Below are positions 52,012 through 61,665 of a stretch of DNA of 64,000 nt, piece by piece (the stretch's first letter is position 1; every line of letters starts with the position of its first letter). The translations under genes and the position numbers were made by a program. The stretch is from JAMBLL01 sp964460075 (lineage in GTDB: Bacteria > Actinomycetota > Acidimicrobiia > Spongiisociales > UBA5794), in NCBI GenBank assembly GCA_964460075.1, contig CAYWPC010000012.1, forward strand, positions 1 to 64,000, read 5' to 3'. The notes beneath the pieces are model-generated. The model saw nothing but the letters and a program-made list of their open reading frames with translations, did no database searches and had not been told where the DNA came from.

Positions 52012-53490
52012 GTGGCTGACCACGGTGTGACCATGGGAGCCATTGCTGGATCGCTCGGCACAGAGGCCTCGGTCCGACATCCAGAGACGTACATCACCTC
52101 GGTCACGCATGACTCGCGAAATGTCGAACCAGGATCTCTCTTCGTTGCGGTCACTGGCGACCTCAGCGATGGGCACACCTTTGTTCCTTCAGCGCTCGAA
52201 GCTGGTGCGAGCGGTGTGCTGGTTCAGTACCCGGTTGAGGACCATGTTCCCCAGATCGTCGTACCAGATTCGCGGGCCGCAATGGCATGGGCGGCCCGAA
52301 CCGTCTACGGGAAACCGGATCAGGCGCTCGAGATCGTGGGTATTACGGGAACGAACGGGAAGACAACCGTTGCACACCTATGCGAATCGATTTGGCGTGC
52401 AGCCGGTCGAATACCGGGGCTGGTCGGAACGCTGGGAGCGCGAATCGCAGGCACGCCAATTGCGGTCGAACGCACAACCCCTGAAGCCTCCGACCTTCAG
52501 GAATTGCTCGCGACGATGCGCGACGCCGGTGTCGAGGTTGTCGCCATGGAGGTGTCGTCGCACGCCATGAAGCTGCACAGGGCGGATGCGATTCGCTTCG
52601 CCGTGGTCGCCTTCACGAACTTGTCTCAGGATCACCTCGACTTTCATGGCTCGATGGCATCGTACTTCGAGGCAAAGGCCGCGCTATTCGACTCGAAGCG
52701 TGCACGGCGGAGTGTGATCTCGATCGATGACCACTACGGAAGGCGCTTGCTCGACATCAGCGACGTTCCTGGATTGACTGTTGGGTCAGATCCTGCAGCT
52801 GACGTGCAGATCGTCGATGTGGATGGGTTCCCTGGCGGCACCCGGTTTGGTCTCGAGTACGGCGGCGAGCGGATGGACTTCTCAATCCCTCTGATCGGTG
52901 CGTTCAATGTTTCGAACGCCGCCGTGGCGGCGACCATTGCGATTTCTATGGATACGGCGGTCGACGCGATCACGGAGGGTCTCGCCGATCTGACCATCAT
53001 CCCTGGACGTATGGAGCTCATCGATCACACAGGACCGTTTCGTGTCGTGGTGGACTACGCACACACGCCGAACGCTATATCAGAGGTACTCCAGGCAGCG
53101 CGCGAAGCTGCAACGGGCAGAGTGATCGCCGTAGTCGGAGCAGCGGGTGACAGAGACAAGGACAAGCGGGCGTTGATGGGCGCTGCAGCTGTTCGGTTCG
53201 CTGATCTCACCGTTGTAACCTCCGACAACCCGAGGAGTGAGGACCCCGCCACGATCGCCGGTGAGGTGCGGAGGGGAGCTGATGCAGTTCCGGGAGCGAA
53301 TGCATATACGGTGCTCGACCGGGGGGCCGCCATACGCGACGCACTGTCCTCTGCAAAGGACGGAGACATCGTGCTCATCTTGGGCAAAGGGCATGAGCAA
53401 GGCATCGAGGCTCACGGTGTCATCACACCGTTTGACGATCGTCTCGAAGCTAGAGCAGCCCTCGAGGCTCTCGGATTGAGGGCACCGTGA
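52012..53490 (+). CDS. murE: UDP-MurNAc-L-Ala-D-Glu:meso-diaminopimelate ligase
   Basis: 492 residues. GITGTNGKTTVAHLCESIW is the ATP loop, HAMKLHRADAIRFAVVAFTN and LSQDHLDFHGSM follow, and VVTSDNPRSEDPATI contains the DNPR motif that selects meso-diaminopimelate over lysine. It adds the third residue of the stem peptide. GTG at 52012 follows the ftsI stop by 1 nt; ATG 52033 is an alternative. Confidence 0.95.
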   Translation: MADHGVTMGAIAGSLGTEASVRHPETYITSVTHDSRNVEPGSLFVAVTGDLSDGHTFVPSALEAGASGVLVQYPVEDHVPQIVVPDSRAAMAWAARTVYGKPDQALEIVGITGTNGKTTVAHLCESIWRAAGRIPGLVGTLGARIAGTPIAVERTTPEASDLQELLATMRDAGVEVVAMEVSSHAMKLHRADAIRFAVVAFTNLSQDHLDFHGSMASYFEAKAALFDSKRARRSVISIDDHYGRRLLDISDVPGLTVGSDPAADVQIVDVDGFPGGTRFGLEYGGERMDFSIPLIGAFNVSNAAVAATIAISMDTAVDAITEGLADLTIIPGRMELIDHTGPFRVVVDYAHTPNAISEVLQAAREAATGRVIAVVGAAGDRDKDKRALMGAAAVRFADLTVVTSDNPRSEDPATIAGEVRRGADAVPGANAYTVLDRGAAIRDALSSAKDGDIVLILGKGHEQGIEAHGVITPFDDRLEARAALEALGLRAP

Positions 53491-54833
53491 CCAGCCACCA
53501 CATCGATCTGGGCTGGACCCTTGGTCATATCGCTCACGTGCTCGGAGGGGTCGTTCGCGGCGACTCCGACGTTGAGATCACATCGGTGACGATCGATAGC
53601 CGATCGGTGCCGTCGGGGTCTCTATTCGTAGCAATCGCCGGCGAGCACTTTGACGGGCATAACTTCGCAGCCGCAGCGATCGCGGCAGGAGCCGGAGCGG
53701 TCGTGGTCGAACGAGGCAGGTGTGTCGGCGTGGAGCCGAGGATCGAGGTCGAAGGCACACTCGAGGCACTGAAGGGACTCGCATCGAAACGGAGGAGCGA
53801 GCTAGCAATGCCGGTGATTGCTGTCACCGGCTCGACTGGAAAGACTTCGACGAAGGATCTCCTCGAAGCAGGAATCGCCGGTTCTTGGGCATCACCTCGC
53901 TCATACAACAACGAGATTGGTGTGCCGCTCACCGTGCTCTCGACACCGTCGAGCGCGGCTGCGCTGATTGTCGAGGTTGGCTCGCGGGGTGCGGGCCACA
54001 TTCGCTGGTTAGCGCCCGCCGTGCGGCCAGACGTGGCAGTAATCACGAATCTTGGTGTTGTCCATCTTGAGACGTTCGGCTCCGAGTCAGGGTTAGCTGA
54101 CGCGAAATTCGAGCTCATCGAGGCGTTGGCTCCATCCGGGGTCGCGATCCTTCCCTCCGATGAGCCTCGCCTACGCCGCCAGGCAGATCGACGGACGCTC
54201 ACGTTCGGCCCACCTCCCGCAGATATCGCTGTCACGCGTTCAGATGTCGACGAGAATGGCTCCGTCACGTTTGGGCTGACGATCGACGACGTGACATACA
54301 GCGGCAGACTCGCGATGGCTGGATCCCATCAAGCGCTCAATGCCGCGGCCGCGGTTGGGGTCTGCTGCGCACTCGGCCTCGCGATCGATCCGTTCATCGA
54401 CAGGATGTCCGCAGCGACAGGCTCGCAATGGCGCATGGACGTTCACCGTGGCCGCTACACGGTTGTCAATGACACATACAACGCGAACCCGCAGTCCGTA
54501 GCCTCCGCCCTTGAAACCGTTGCAGCTATGCCGGGCAGGTCCATTGCGGTGCTCGGAGCGATGGCCGAACTCGGTGGCGTATGTGAGGCACAGCACCGAG
54601 CGATGGGGCAGCTAGCAGCAACGCTCGGCTTCGAGAGACTCATTCTTGTTGGGCCAGATCACGGATACGCTCTCGGCGCTGCACACCTCGTGGAGCACGC
54701 AACCAATACGGATGCAGCATTGGATACCCTCACCGGCATTCTCGGACCAGGGGACGTAGTGTTGGTGAAGGCATCTCGTTCAGCAGGTCTTGAACGTCTC
54801 GCTCTGGCTCTCATCAAGGAATCTACACCGTGA
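53487..54833 (+). CDS. murF: UDP-MurNAc-tripeptide:D-Ala-D-Ala ligase
   Basis: 448 residues. ITSVTIDSRSVPSGSLFVAI at the N-terminus, AVTGSTGKTSTKDLLEAG the ATP loop, SYNNEIGVPLTVL, and VVNDTYNANPQSVASALETV. It adds D-Ala-D-Ala to complete the pentapeptide. No ddl is in this cluster. GTG start overlapping the murE stop by 4 nt. Confidence 0.95.
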   Translation: MTSHHIDLGWTLGHIAHVLGGVVRGDSDVEITSVTIDSRSVPSGSLFVAIAGEHFDGHNFAAAAIAAGAGAVVVERGRCVGVEPRIEVEGTLEALKGLASKRRSELAMPVIAVTGSTGKTSTKDLLEAGIAGSWASPRSYNNEIGVPLTVLSTPSSAAALIVEVGSRGAGHIRWLAPAVRPDVAVITNLGVVHLETFGSESGLADAKFELIEALAPSGVAILPSDEPRLRRQADRRTLTFGPPPADIAVTRSDVDENGSVTFGLTIDDVTYSGRLAMAGSHQALNAAAAVGVCCALGLAIDPFIDRMSAATGSQWRMDVHRGRYTVVNDTYNANPQSVASALETVAAMPGRSIAVLGAMAELGGVCEAQHRAMGQLAATLGFERLILVGPDHGYALGAAHLVEHATNTDAALDTLTGILGPGDVVLVKASRSAGLERLALALIKESTP

Positions 54834-55888
54834 TCACGCTGCTGATGTCGTCCGCTCTGGCGTTCGTGATCGTGATTTTTGCCACGCCGCTCGCCATCAA
54901 GGCTTTGCGCAGGCGGAATATCGGCCAATTCATCCAAGCCGAGGTAGAGGGTCACATGCACAAGCAGGGCGTGCCGACCATGGGTGGCATCGTCATCGTC
55001 GCCGGTGCGACGATCGGCTACGTGCTGGCTCGCTACAAGTTCTTCACGCTAGGCGAAGGCTTCGGATTCAGCTACCAGCCAATGGACGACAAGGCGTTGC
55101 TCGCATTGTTCGCTCTCGTGGGCATGGCTGTCATCGGGTTCTTCGATGACTTTACGAAGTACGCAAGAAAGCGAAACGAAGGCCTCTCAAAGCGCTGGAA
55201 GTTCGGTGGTCAACTTCTCATAGCGGTCGTGTTCGCATGGGGGGCATCCGCCATCGGCGTGAGCCACGAGTTGTCCTTCGCACGGCCATTCGGTATCGAT
55301 CTGGGACCGGTCCTCTTCTTCTTCCTGGTGCTGTTCATGCTCACTGCTACGGCGAATGGCGTCAACTTCACCGATGGTCTCGACGGTCTCGTCGCGGGGT
55401 CGTCTGCTCTCGTATTCGGTGCATACGTGCTCATCGGGTTCTGGCAGTCTCGTAACCCGACTTTCTACCAGGTCGACGGTGCGCTTGATCTTGCCGTATT
55501 TGCTGCCGCCATCCTCGGGGCGTCCTTGGCGTTCCTCTGGTGGAACGCCTCACCCGCGAAGATCATCATGGGCGACACCGGTTCGCATGCCATAGGCGGG
55601 GCCATGGCGGCGCTTGCTCTCTTGACAAATACGCAACTACTGCTCATCGTCCTCGGAGGACTGTATGTCGTTGAGACGGTATCGGTCATCATGCAGGTGA
55701 TCTCGTATCGTGTCTTCGGAAAGCGGATCTTCCGAATGGCGCCCATACACCACCACTTCGAACTCAAGGGGTGGCCGGAGACGACGGTCATCGTACGGTT
55801 CTGGATCCTCTCTGGGATCGCGGTGGCGATCGGCATCGGCCTGTTCTACGCCGACTGGGTGTCAGGACCCGGATCGATCGTCCCGTGA
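54830..55888 (+). CDS. mraY: Phospho-MurNAc-pentapeptide translocase
   Basis: 352 residues with about ten membrane helices. KQGVPTMGGIVIVAGATIGY, VIGFFDDFTKYARKRNEGLS with the catalytic aspartates, GVNFTDGLDGLVAGSSALVF, and IHHHFELKGW near the end are the family signature. It makes lipid I from UDP-MurNAc-pentapeptide and undecaprenyl phosphate. GTG start overlaps murF by 4 nt. Confidence 0.96.
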   Translation: MITLLMSSALAFVIVIFATPLAIKALRRRNIGQFIQAEVEGHMHKQGVPTMGGIVIVAGATIGYVLARYKFFTLGEGFGFSYQPMDDKALLALFALVGMAVIGFFDDFTKYARKRNEGLSKRWKFGGQLLIAVVFAWGASAIGVSHELSFARPFGIDLGPVLFFFLVLFMLTATANGVNFTDGLDGLVAGSSALVFGAYVLIGFWQSRNPTFYQVDGALDLAVFAAAILGASLAFLWWNASPAKIIMGDTGSHAIGGAMAALALLTNTQLLLIVLGGLYVVETVSVIMQVISYRVFGKRIFRMAPIHHHFELKGWPETTVIVRFWILSGIAVAIGIGLFYADWVSGPGSIVP

Positions 55889-57165
55889 GGTATTTGATTC
55901 TCGGTGCGAGCCTCCGAGGATTGAAGGACGCAGCGAAGCTCGCTGTTCGTGACGGTGCAGAGGTTCTCCTGTTCGATCAGGAACACGCAGTACGCATCGA
56001 AGACGTTCCAGGAGATATCACGATGCTGCCACGGACGTGGTCGGCGAGCTACCTCGCCGGTGTCGATCGGATTGTCACGAGCCCGTGGTTTGCAGAGACG
56101 AAACCACCGATCGCTGATGCTCTCGAAGCAGGAATCGGTATCGTCACCGAAGCGGGCTTCGGTCTCGAGCATGTGACGGTTGACTATCTGGCAGTCACGG
56201 GCACCAACGGAAAGACAACCGTGACTGAGGCTGCTACAGCCATGCTCATCGCCTCCAGAGTCAATGCGGTGGCTTGTGGAAACGTTGGCACGCCTGTGTC
56301 ATCGCTTGGAGACGATGATACCGACCTACTCGTCGTGGAGTTGTCCTCGTACCAGCTCAGGTTCATTGACCGGCTCACTCCGCTTGCCTCTGCGCTCCTG
56401 AATATCAGCCCAGACCACCTCGATTGGCACGGGTCGTTCGACAAGTACAGAGATGCCAAGGCGCGCATATCGGCGTTTACGGTCGGCGACGCAGTCCTTG
56501 CCTACAACATCGACGATCCGGTGGTCGTAGAGGTAGTAGAGGGCGCCGAAGGCATCCTTGTGCCATGCTCAGGTGTGCGCCTACCTGATGGTGGCAACGG
56601 CGTCGAGCGTGGCGATGTCGTCATCGGTGGCCATCGTTTCGCCACCGCCGTGCAAGATCCGAGCTATCTCTTCGACCTGGTCGTTGCTGGGACCGTTGCA
56701 ATGGTCTGCGGCGCCAAGGCTGAAGGAGTAGCCCACGTGCTTGCTTCCTTCACCCCTGGGGCGCATCGACGCCAGGTGGTCGGCGTCGCCAATGGAGTTA
56801 CGTGGATAAACGACTCGAAGGCGACGAACCCGCATGCGGCCGTTGCTGCGGCCGTTGCGTTCGATCGCGTCGTTCTGCTTGCTGGTGGTCAGAACAAAGG
56901 CCTTGACCTCTCCTCGCTCGCACACATTCCGACCGTACGAGCCGTAATCGCCTTCGGGGAGGCTGCAGGCGAAATCGCTGACGCCTCCCCTGGCACGGTT
57001 GTGACGACATCAACGATGGTGGAGGCAGTTGCGAAAGCCAGAGAAATTGCTGTCGAGGGCGATACCGTGTTGTTGTCGCCTGGGTGCGCGAGCTTCGATG
57101 AGTTCTCGTCGTACGCCGAGCGCGGTGAGGTATTTGCACGCCTTGCGCGTCCAACTGAGGAATAG
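55885..57165 (+). CDS. murD: UDP-MurNAc-L-alanine:D-glutamate ligase
   Basis: 426 residues. YLAVTGTNGKTTVTEAATAM is the ATP loop, ELSSYQLRFIDRLTPLASAL and LNISPDHLDWHGSFDKYRDA follow, and WINDSKATNPHAAVAA precedes LLSPGCASFDEFSSYAERG. It adds D-glutamate, the second residue. GTG start overlapping the mraY stop (GTGA). Confidence 0.95.
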   Translation: MRYLILGASLRGLKDAAKLAVRDGAEVLLFDQEHAVRIEDVPGDITMLPRTWSASYLAGVDRIVTSPWFAETKPPIADALEAGIGIVTEAGFGLEHVTVDYLAVTGTNGKTTVTEAATAMLIASRVNAVACGNVGTPVSSLGDDDTDLLVVELSSYQLRFIDRLTPLASALLNISPDHLDWHGSFDKYRDAKARISAFTVGDAVLAYNIDDPVVVEVVEGAEGILVPCSGVRLPDGGNGVERGDVVIGGHRFATAVQDPSYLFDLVVAGTVAMVCGAKAEGVAHVLASFTPGAHRRQVVGVANGVTWINDSKATNPHAAVAAAVAFDRVVLLAGGQNKGLDLSSLAHIPTVRAVIAFGEAAGEIADASPGTVVTTSTMVEAVAKAREIAVEGDTVLLSPGCASFDEFSSYAERGEVFARLARPTEE

Positions 57166-57169
57166 TGGG

Positions 57170-58333
57170 ATGACAGATACCGCAGAGAGAAAGAAGACAC
57201 GGCCGCACGCGAGAACACGCGAACGTGTTCGGTCTGCGGGCGGTAAACGCTCAGCGCTGCTGCTCGTGGTCGTTTCGATGTTGCTCGTTATCGGCTTGGG
57301 GGCGATGCTCTCAGCATCTTCTGTCGTGTCGATTTCGGCGAATGCGGATCAGTTCAGCCTGTTCACGAAGCAGGTGATGTGGGTCGGCTTTGGTCTTGGG
57401 GCTTTGGTGATTGCCACATTCGTTCCGTACGGATTCTGGCGGCGTATTGCTCTCCCTGCGTACATCGCCGTCGTTGTGGGGTTGATTCTCACGATCGTCG
57501 GTGGCGACGAGCGCGGTGGCGCAACGCGGTGGATCGTTCTCGGTCCGATAACGCTGCAGGTTGCCGAATTCGCGAAATTTGCGTCTCTGTCGCTACTCGC
57601 AGCAGTTCTCACGAAGAAACGTGACCTCCTGGACGACATCCGTCACGTTGTGGTGCCTGTCGGTGTGATTCTCGGCACAGTGACGTTCCTGCTGCTGATG
57701 CAGCCAGACTTCGGAAACATGTTGCTCATCGTTGTCCCTGCGTTCATTGTGCTTGTATCGTCGACGGTTCCGCTCCGTTTCGTCTTTGGGCTCGGATCGT
57801 TTGGCGCACTCTCGTTGGCGGCCTTGGCGATGTCCGCGGACTATCGCAAGGATCGCCTCCTGAGCTTCCTCGACCCGTTCGCGCAGGCGAAGGGGTCCGG
57901 TCTACAAGCGGTTCAGTCCATGGTGGCGCTCGGAACCGGCGGACTGTTTGGGGTTGGGCTCGGTCAGAGTCGAGCACGGTGGTCGTGGTTACCGAACGCG
58001 CACACAGATTTTATCTTCGCGATCATCGGCGAGGAGACCGGGTTTGCAGGAGCCGTCATTGTCGTCGCTCTGTTCACGCTCCTCGCAGCTGTGGGGGTAT
58101 CGATCGCGTTCAGGGCGCCTGACATGTTCGGTCGATTGCTTGCGGTTGGGATCGTCGCCTGGCTCAGCATCCAGGCCCTCGTCAACATCGGAGGTGTCGT
58201 CGCCGTCCTTCCGATCACCGGCGTGCCGCTCCCGTTCATCTCGAGTGGCGGGAACGCGATGCTCGTCAACCTATTCGCCATTGGGGTTCTGCTCAATATC
58301 TCCCAAGCTCGAGGAATGGACGATGAGGCATGA
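57170..58333 (+). CDS. ftsW: Septal peptidoglycan polymerase FtsW
   Basis: 387 residues, SEDS family, about ten membrane helices after a basic tail. LGPITLQVAEFAKFASLSLL, LLLMQPDFGNMLLIVV with the key aspartate, FGVGLGQSRARWSWLPNAHT and DFIFAIIGEETGFAGA, and PFISSGGNAMLVNL are typical. It polymerises glycan strands from lipid II with FtsI. RodA is a close relative; the operon favours FtsW. Start ATG 57170, 4 nt after murD. Confidence 0.92.
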   Translation: MTDTAERKKTRPHARTRERVRSAGGKRSALLLVVVSMLLVIGLGAMLSASSVVSISANADQFSLFTKQVMWVGFGLGALVIATFVPYGFWRRIALPAYIAVVVGLILTIVGGDERGGATRWIVLGPITLQVAEFAKFASLSLLAAVLTKKRDLLDDIRHVVVPVGVILGTVTFLLLMQPDFGNMLLIVVPAFIVLVSSTVPLRFVFGLGSFGALSLAALAMSADYRKDRLLSFLDPFAQAKGSGLQAVQSMVALGTGGLFGVGLGQSRARWSWLPNAHTDFIFAIIGEETGFAGAVIVVALFTLLAAVGVSIAFRAPDMFGRLLAVGIVAWLSIQALVNIGGVVAVLPITGVPLPFISSGGNAMLVNLFAIGVLLNISQARGMDDEA

Positions 58334-59409
58334 CCGTCGGTGTAGCAGCGGCAGGGTCGGGAGGACATGTGTATCCGGCTCTCGCCGTAGCAGAGGCACT
58401 CCTCACCCATGGCGTGTCACGCGATGACATTGTGTTCTTTGGTGGCGACCGGATCGAGGCGACCGTTATCCCTGAGGCCGGATACCCGTTCGTTCACGTA
58501 GAGATCCATGGAATACGGCGGTCGCTGTCACTCGACAACCTGGTCCTTCCGATGAAGGTGCGAAGGGCGCGCAAGGTGATCGCCGAAGCCATCGAGGCCA
58601 GGCACATCGCGTCGATGGTCGTGTTCGGTGGGTATGTGTCCGGACCGGCCGCCCTTGCAGCGAGGCAGCAGGGGATTCCCCTCGTGGTCCATGAGGCGAA
58701 CGCTGTTCCTGGGGTTGCGAACCGTCTGATCGCTGGACGGGCCGATGCGGTGTTCGCTGCATTCGCCCCTGCTCTCGACAAGCTTCCGATGGCGCAGATC
58801 GTTGGGAATCCGTTGCGCAGTGCGTTCAGCAGGTTCGACCGCACTGCACTCCGCGCGGAAGCAAGAACTCGTTACGGTGTCGATCAAGACGCGATGGTGC
58901 TCGCGGTGGTCGGCGGGAGCCTCGGTGCGAGCGCGCTCAACGAACTTGCGCGCGAAATGGCGTCGAGCAGAGACCGCACGTTTCACATCATTCACGTCAC
59001 GGGGCCAATGCACATCGACAAACTCTCGCAGGAAGCGGCGTCTGTTGATCGTTGGGTCGTCTCAGGCTACGAGCATGACATGCCGTTGCTGTACGCTGCC
59101 GCAGATCTCGTTCTTGCGCGGGGGGGAGCGCTGACCGTGGCCGAGCTGCATGCAACCCAAACGCCGGCGATCATCGTTCCTCTGCCTGCTGGTAGGAGAT
59201 ATCAGGCCTTGAACGCTGCAGACGCTGAGAGTGCAGGTGGCGTCGTCGTTATCGATCAATCCGACTCAAAGGCGATTCTTGAAACCGTGAACGCGTTGCT
59301 ATCCGACCGCTACCGTCTCGAAGAAATGTCCGCGTCACTTGCGAACTCGCCACATCGCGGTGCAGCAGAAGCGGTAGCCGACCGAGTACTTGAGGTACAG
59401 CGTGCGTAA
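58330..59409 (+). CDS. murG: Lipid II synthase (UDP-GlcNAc transferase)
   Basis: 359 residues. GVAAAGSGGHVYPALAVAEA with the first glycine-rich loop, VFGGYVSGPAALAARQQGIP, VVGGSLGASALNEL, and the UDP-GlcNAc site RGGALTVAELHATQTPAIIV followed by the conserved Q-x-x-N-A (YQALNA). It adds GlcNAc to lipid I on the inner membrane face. ATG overlaps the ftsW stop by 4 nt. Confidence 0.95.
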   Translation: MTVGVAAAGSGGHVYPALAVAEALLTHGVSRDDIVFFGGDRIEATVIPEAGYPFVHVEIHGIRRSLSLDNLVLPMKVRRARKVIAEAIEARHIASMVVFGGYVSGPAALAARQQGIPLVVHEANAVPGVANRLIAGRADAVFAAFAPALDKLPMAQIVGNPLRSAFSRFDRTALRAEARTRYGVDQDAMVLAVVGGSLGASALNELAREMASSRDRTFHIIHVTGPMHIDKLSQEAASVDRWVVSGYEHDMPLLYAAADLVLARGGALTVAELHATQTPAIIVPLPAGRRYQALNAADAESAGGVVVIDQSDSKAILETVNALLSDRYRLEEMSASLANSPHRGAAEAVADRVLEVQRA

Positions 59410-60769
59410 AGGAAGCTTGATAGCTCATCGCATACACGTCGTCGGCGCAGGAGGGGCTGGGATGTCAGGCCTCGCGAAGTTGCTGAGTCAACTCGGACAC
59501 GATGTCTCTGGTTCAGATCTCAAACCCGGCCGTATGCTCGACTCCTTGGGCGATGTCGATGTCGATACGTGGATCGGCCACCGACCCGAGGCGATGGGGA
59601 GCGTGGAGTTGGTGATCGCGTCATCGGCCGTGCCCGAATCCGATCCTGAGCTTTCTGCAGCTCGGTCGTTGGGAATCGACGTATGGCGCCGCCCGAAATT
59701 GCTGAGCGCGCTGACATCGGAACGAACGACGATCGGGTTCGCCGGAACCCATGGCAAGACGACATCCACAGCACTTGGTGTCCAAGCAACACGCAGCATG
59801 GGTATGGACCCGACGTTCGTTGTCGGAGGTGAAATGGTCGGTCTCAACACGGGTGCTTCCCTCGGCTCGGACAACCTGTTCCTCCTTGAGGCGGACGAAG
59901 CCTTCGGCACTTTCAGGCATCTGTCACTCGACGCGATTCTCGTGACCAATATCGAGTCGGACCACCTCGACCACTACGGGACGGTCGCTGCTCTCGAGGA
60001 TGCTTTCGCTCAAGTGGTCGGTCGCGTCGATGGGCCGAAGGTTGGGTGCGTTGATGACGCCGGAGTCCGACGGCTCGCACAAGTCACGGAGATCACAACG
60101 TACGGATTCTCAGAGGACGCTTCCTGGCGAATCTCGTCGCTTGAGCACCAACGAGGAGGTGTTGCGTTCACCCTGCGCGGGCCGACGAGTGTCACGAAGG
60201 TATTGCTGCCAAAACCGGGAGAGCACCTTGCCTCGAACGCTGCAGGAGTTCTCGCCCTCCTCGGAGAGGTCGGATACGACGTTGCGGCCGGTGCAGAATC
60301 GTTCCGGGAGTTCGCTGGTGTTCGGCGTCGATACGAGATACGAGCCAAGGTCGGCGGAGTCACCATCGTTGACGATTACGCACACCATCCAACCGAGGTG
60401 GCCGCCACGATCGCGGCTGCTTCTGTTGGTTCGGCTGGTCGCGTGATTGCCGTATTCCAGCCGCATCGCTACACACGGACGGCCGACCTCGCCCCAGAAT
60501 TCGGTGCCCCGCTGGCTCTGGCGGACCTGGTCATCGTGACGGACATTTATGCCGCAGGGGAGCGCCCGATCATTGGCGTGAGCGGTCGCCTTGTAGCGCA
60601 AGCAACAGAGGCGGCAGACGGAGATGTGCGGTTCGTCAGGCGGCTCGCTGACATTCCTGGCCTTGTTGCGGCGAACGTAGAATCGGGCGACATCGTGCTG
60701 CTACTCGGTGCGGGAGACATCACATCGCTTGCTGGTGCCATTGCAAGGGCGATCGAGACGGAAGGATGA
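59402..60769 (+). CDS. murC: UDP-MurNAc:L-alanine ligase
   Basis: 455 residues. IHVVGAGGAGMSGLAKLLSQ opens the protein, GFAGTHGKTTSTALGVQATR is the ATP loop, EADEAFGTFRHLSLDAILVT and NIESDHLDHYG follow, and VDDYAHHPTEVAATI is the late motif. It adds the first residue, L-alanine. The GTG at 59402 overlaps the murG stop by 8 nt and has GAGGT 6 nt upstream; a TTG at 59417 is possible. Confidence 0.95.
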   Translation: MRKGSLIAHRIHVVGAGGAGMSGLAKLLSQLGHDVSGSDLKPGRMLDSLGDVDVDTWIGHRPEAMGSVELVIASSAVPESDPELSAARSLGIDVWRRPKLLSALTSERTTIGFAGTHGKTTSTALGVQATRSMGMDPTFVVGGEMVGLNTGASLGSDNLFLLEADEAFGTFRHLSLDAILVTNIESDHLDHYGTVAALEDAFAQVVGRVDGPKVGCVDDAGVRRLAQVTEITTYGFSEDASWRISSLEHQRGGVAFTLRGPTSVTKVLLPKPGEHLASNAAGVLALLGEVGYDVAAGAESFREFAGVRRRYEIRAKVGGVTIVDDYAHHPTEVAATIAAASVGSAGRVIAVFQPHRYTRTADLAPEFGAPLALADLVIVTDIYAAGERPIIGVSGRLVAQATEAADGDVRFVRRLADIPGLVAANVESGDIVLLLGAGDITSLAGAIARAIETEG

Positions 60770-61665
60770 TCGAGCATCCTGCTGTCAAATCCGGGGTGTC
60801 GCTCGCTCCGTTCACCACGTACAAAGTCGGTGGCGATGCGCGCTTGTTTGCTGAGCCCTCCGATCTCGGAGAGTTACGGGAGATACTTGCCCTCGTGCCA
60901 GACGGCATGACCGTTCTCGTACTCGGGCGTGGGAGCAATGTCGTAATCTCCGAAAGAGGGATCGACGGACTTGTCCTCAAGCTCGGCCGGTCATTCCAGG
61001 TGGCCGACGTCCGATTGGATGGCATGGTCGTCGCGGGAGCGGGTGTCACGCTTCCAAAGTTGGCTCGCTTCGCCGCGAGCCGTGGCCGCGCAGGCCTCGA
61101 ATTCTACGTTGGTATCCCAGGATCGGTAGGAGGAGCGATTCGCATGAACGCTGGCGGTCACGGATCCGACACCGCGCACGTCCTCGACCATGCCGTGATT
61201 CTCGATACGGCGACGAACGAGACCGTCCGTGCAACTCCGATAGATCTCGGCCTGGCCTATAGGCACTCCAACCTTGGAGACGGCCAGATCGTCGTTCAGG
61301 CGACATACAACACGACAACAGGGAACCCAGAGGCTCTCGAAGAGGAGCTGCGATCGGTGACACGGTGGCGAAAGGAACACCAGCCAGGTGGAACGCTCAA
61401 TGCCGGCAGCATCTTCAAGAACCCCGAAGAAGGCTCTGCTGGTGCGATCATCGATGGGCTCGGTCTCAAGGGACGACGATTCGGTTCCGTTCAGGTTTCT
61501 CCGATCCACGCCAACTTTCTCGTCGCCACCGATGCGACGACCGCTGACGATATCTTCGCGTTCGTGCAGCAGATCAGATCAACCGTACGCGACAGGACAG
61601 GGATCGACCTCGAACCGGAGATTCGGTTCCTCGGCGAATTCAGCCATGGAGGCGATCGAGTATGA
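60766..61665 (+). CDS. murB: UDP-N-acetylenolpyruvoylglucosamine reductase
   Basis: 299 residues. FTTYKVGGDARLFAEPSDLG, LGRGSNVVISERGIDGLVLK (FAD), EFYVGIPGSVGGAIRMNAGG, and HQPGGTLNAGSIFKNPEEGS with the catalytic serine region. The short C-terminus (VSPIHANFLVATDATTADD, LEPEIRFLGEF) is the type without the extra loop, as in most Gram-positive MurB. It makes UDP-MurNAc using NADPH. ATG overlaps murC by 4 nt. Confidence 0.95.
   Translation: MIEHPAVKSGVSLAPFTTYKVGGDARLFAEPSDLGELREILALVPDGMTVLVLGRGSNVVISERGIDGLVLKLGRSFQVADVRLDGMVVAGAGVTLPKLARFAASRGRAGLEFYVGIPGSVGGAIRMNAGGHGSDTAHVLDHAVILDTATNETVRATPIDLGLAYRHSNLGDGQIVVQATYNTTTGNPEALEEELRSVTRWRKEHQPGGTLNAGSIFKNPEEGSAGAIIDGLGLKGRRFGSVQVSPIHANFLVATDATTADDIFAFVQQIRSTVRDRTGIDLEPEIRFLGEFSHGGDRV

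Noticed and set aside
57216..57230. CGAAC-GT-GTTCG palindrome inside the start of ftsW, like a LexA box
   Set aside because: The spacer is 2 nt and not 4, and it lies in coding sequence; it does not fit the LexA consensus.
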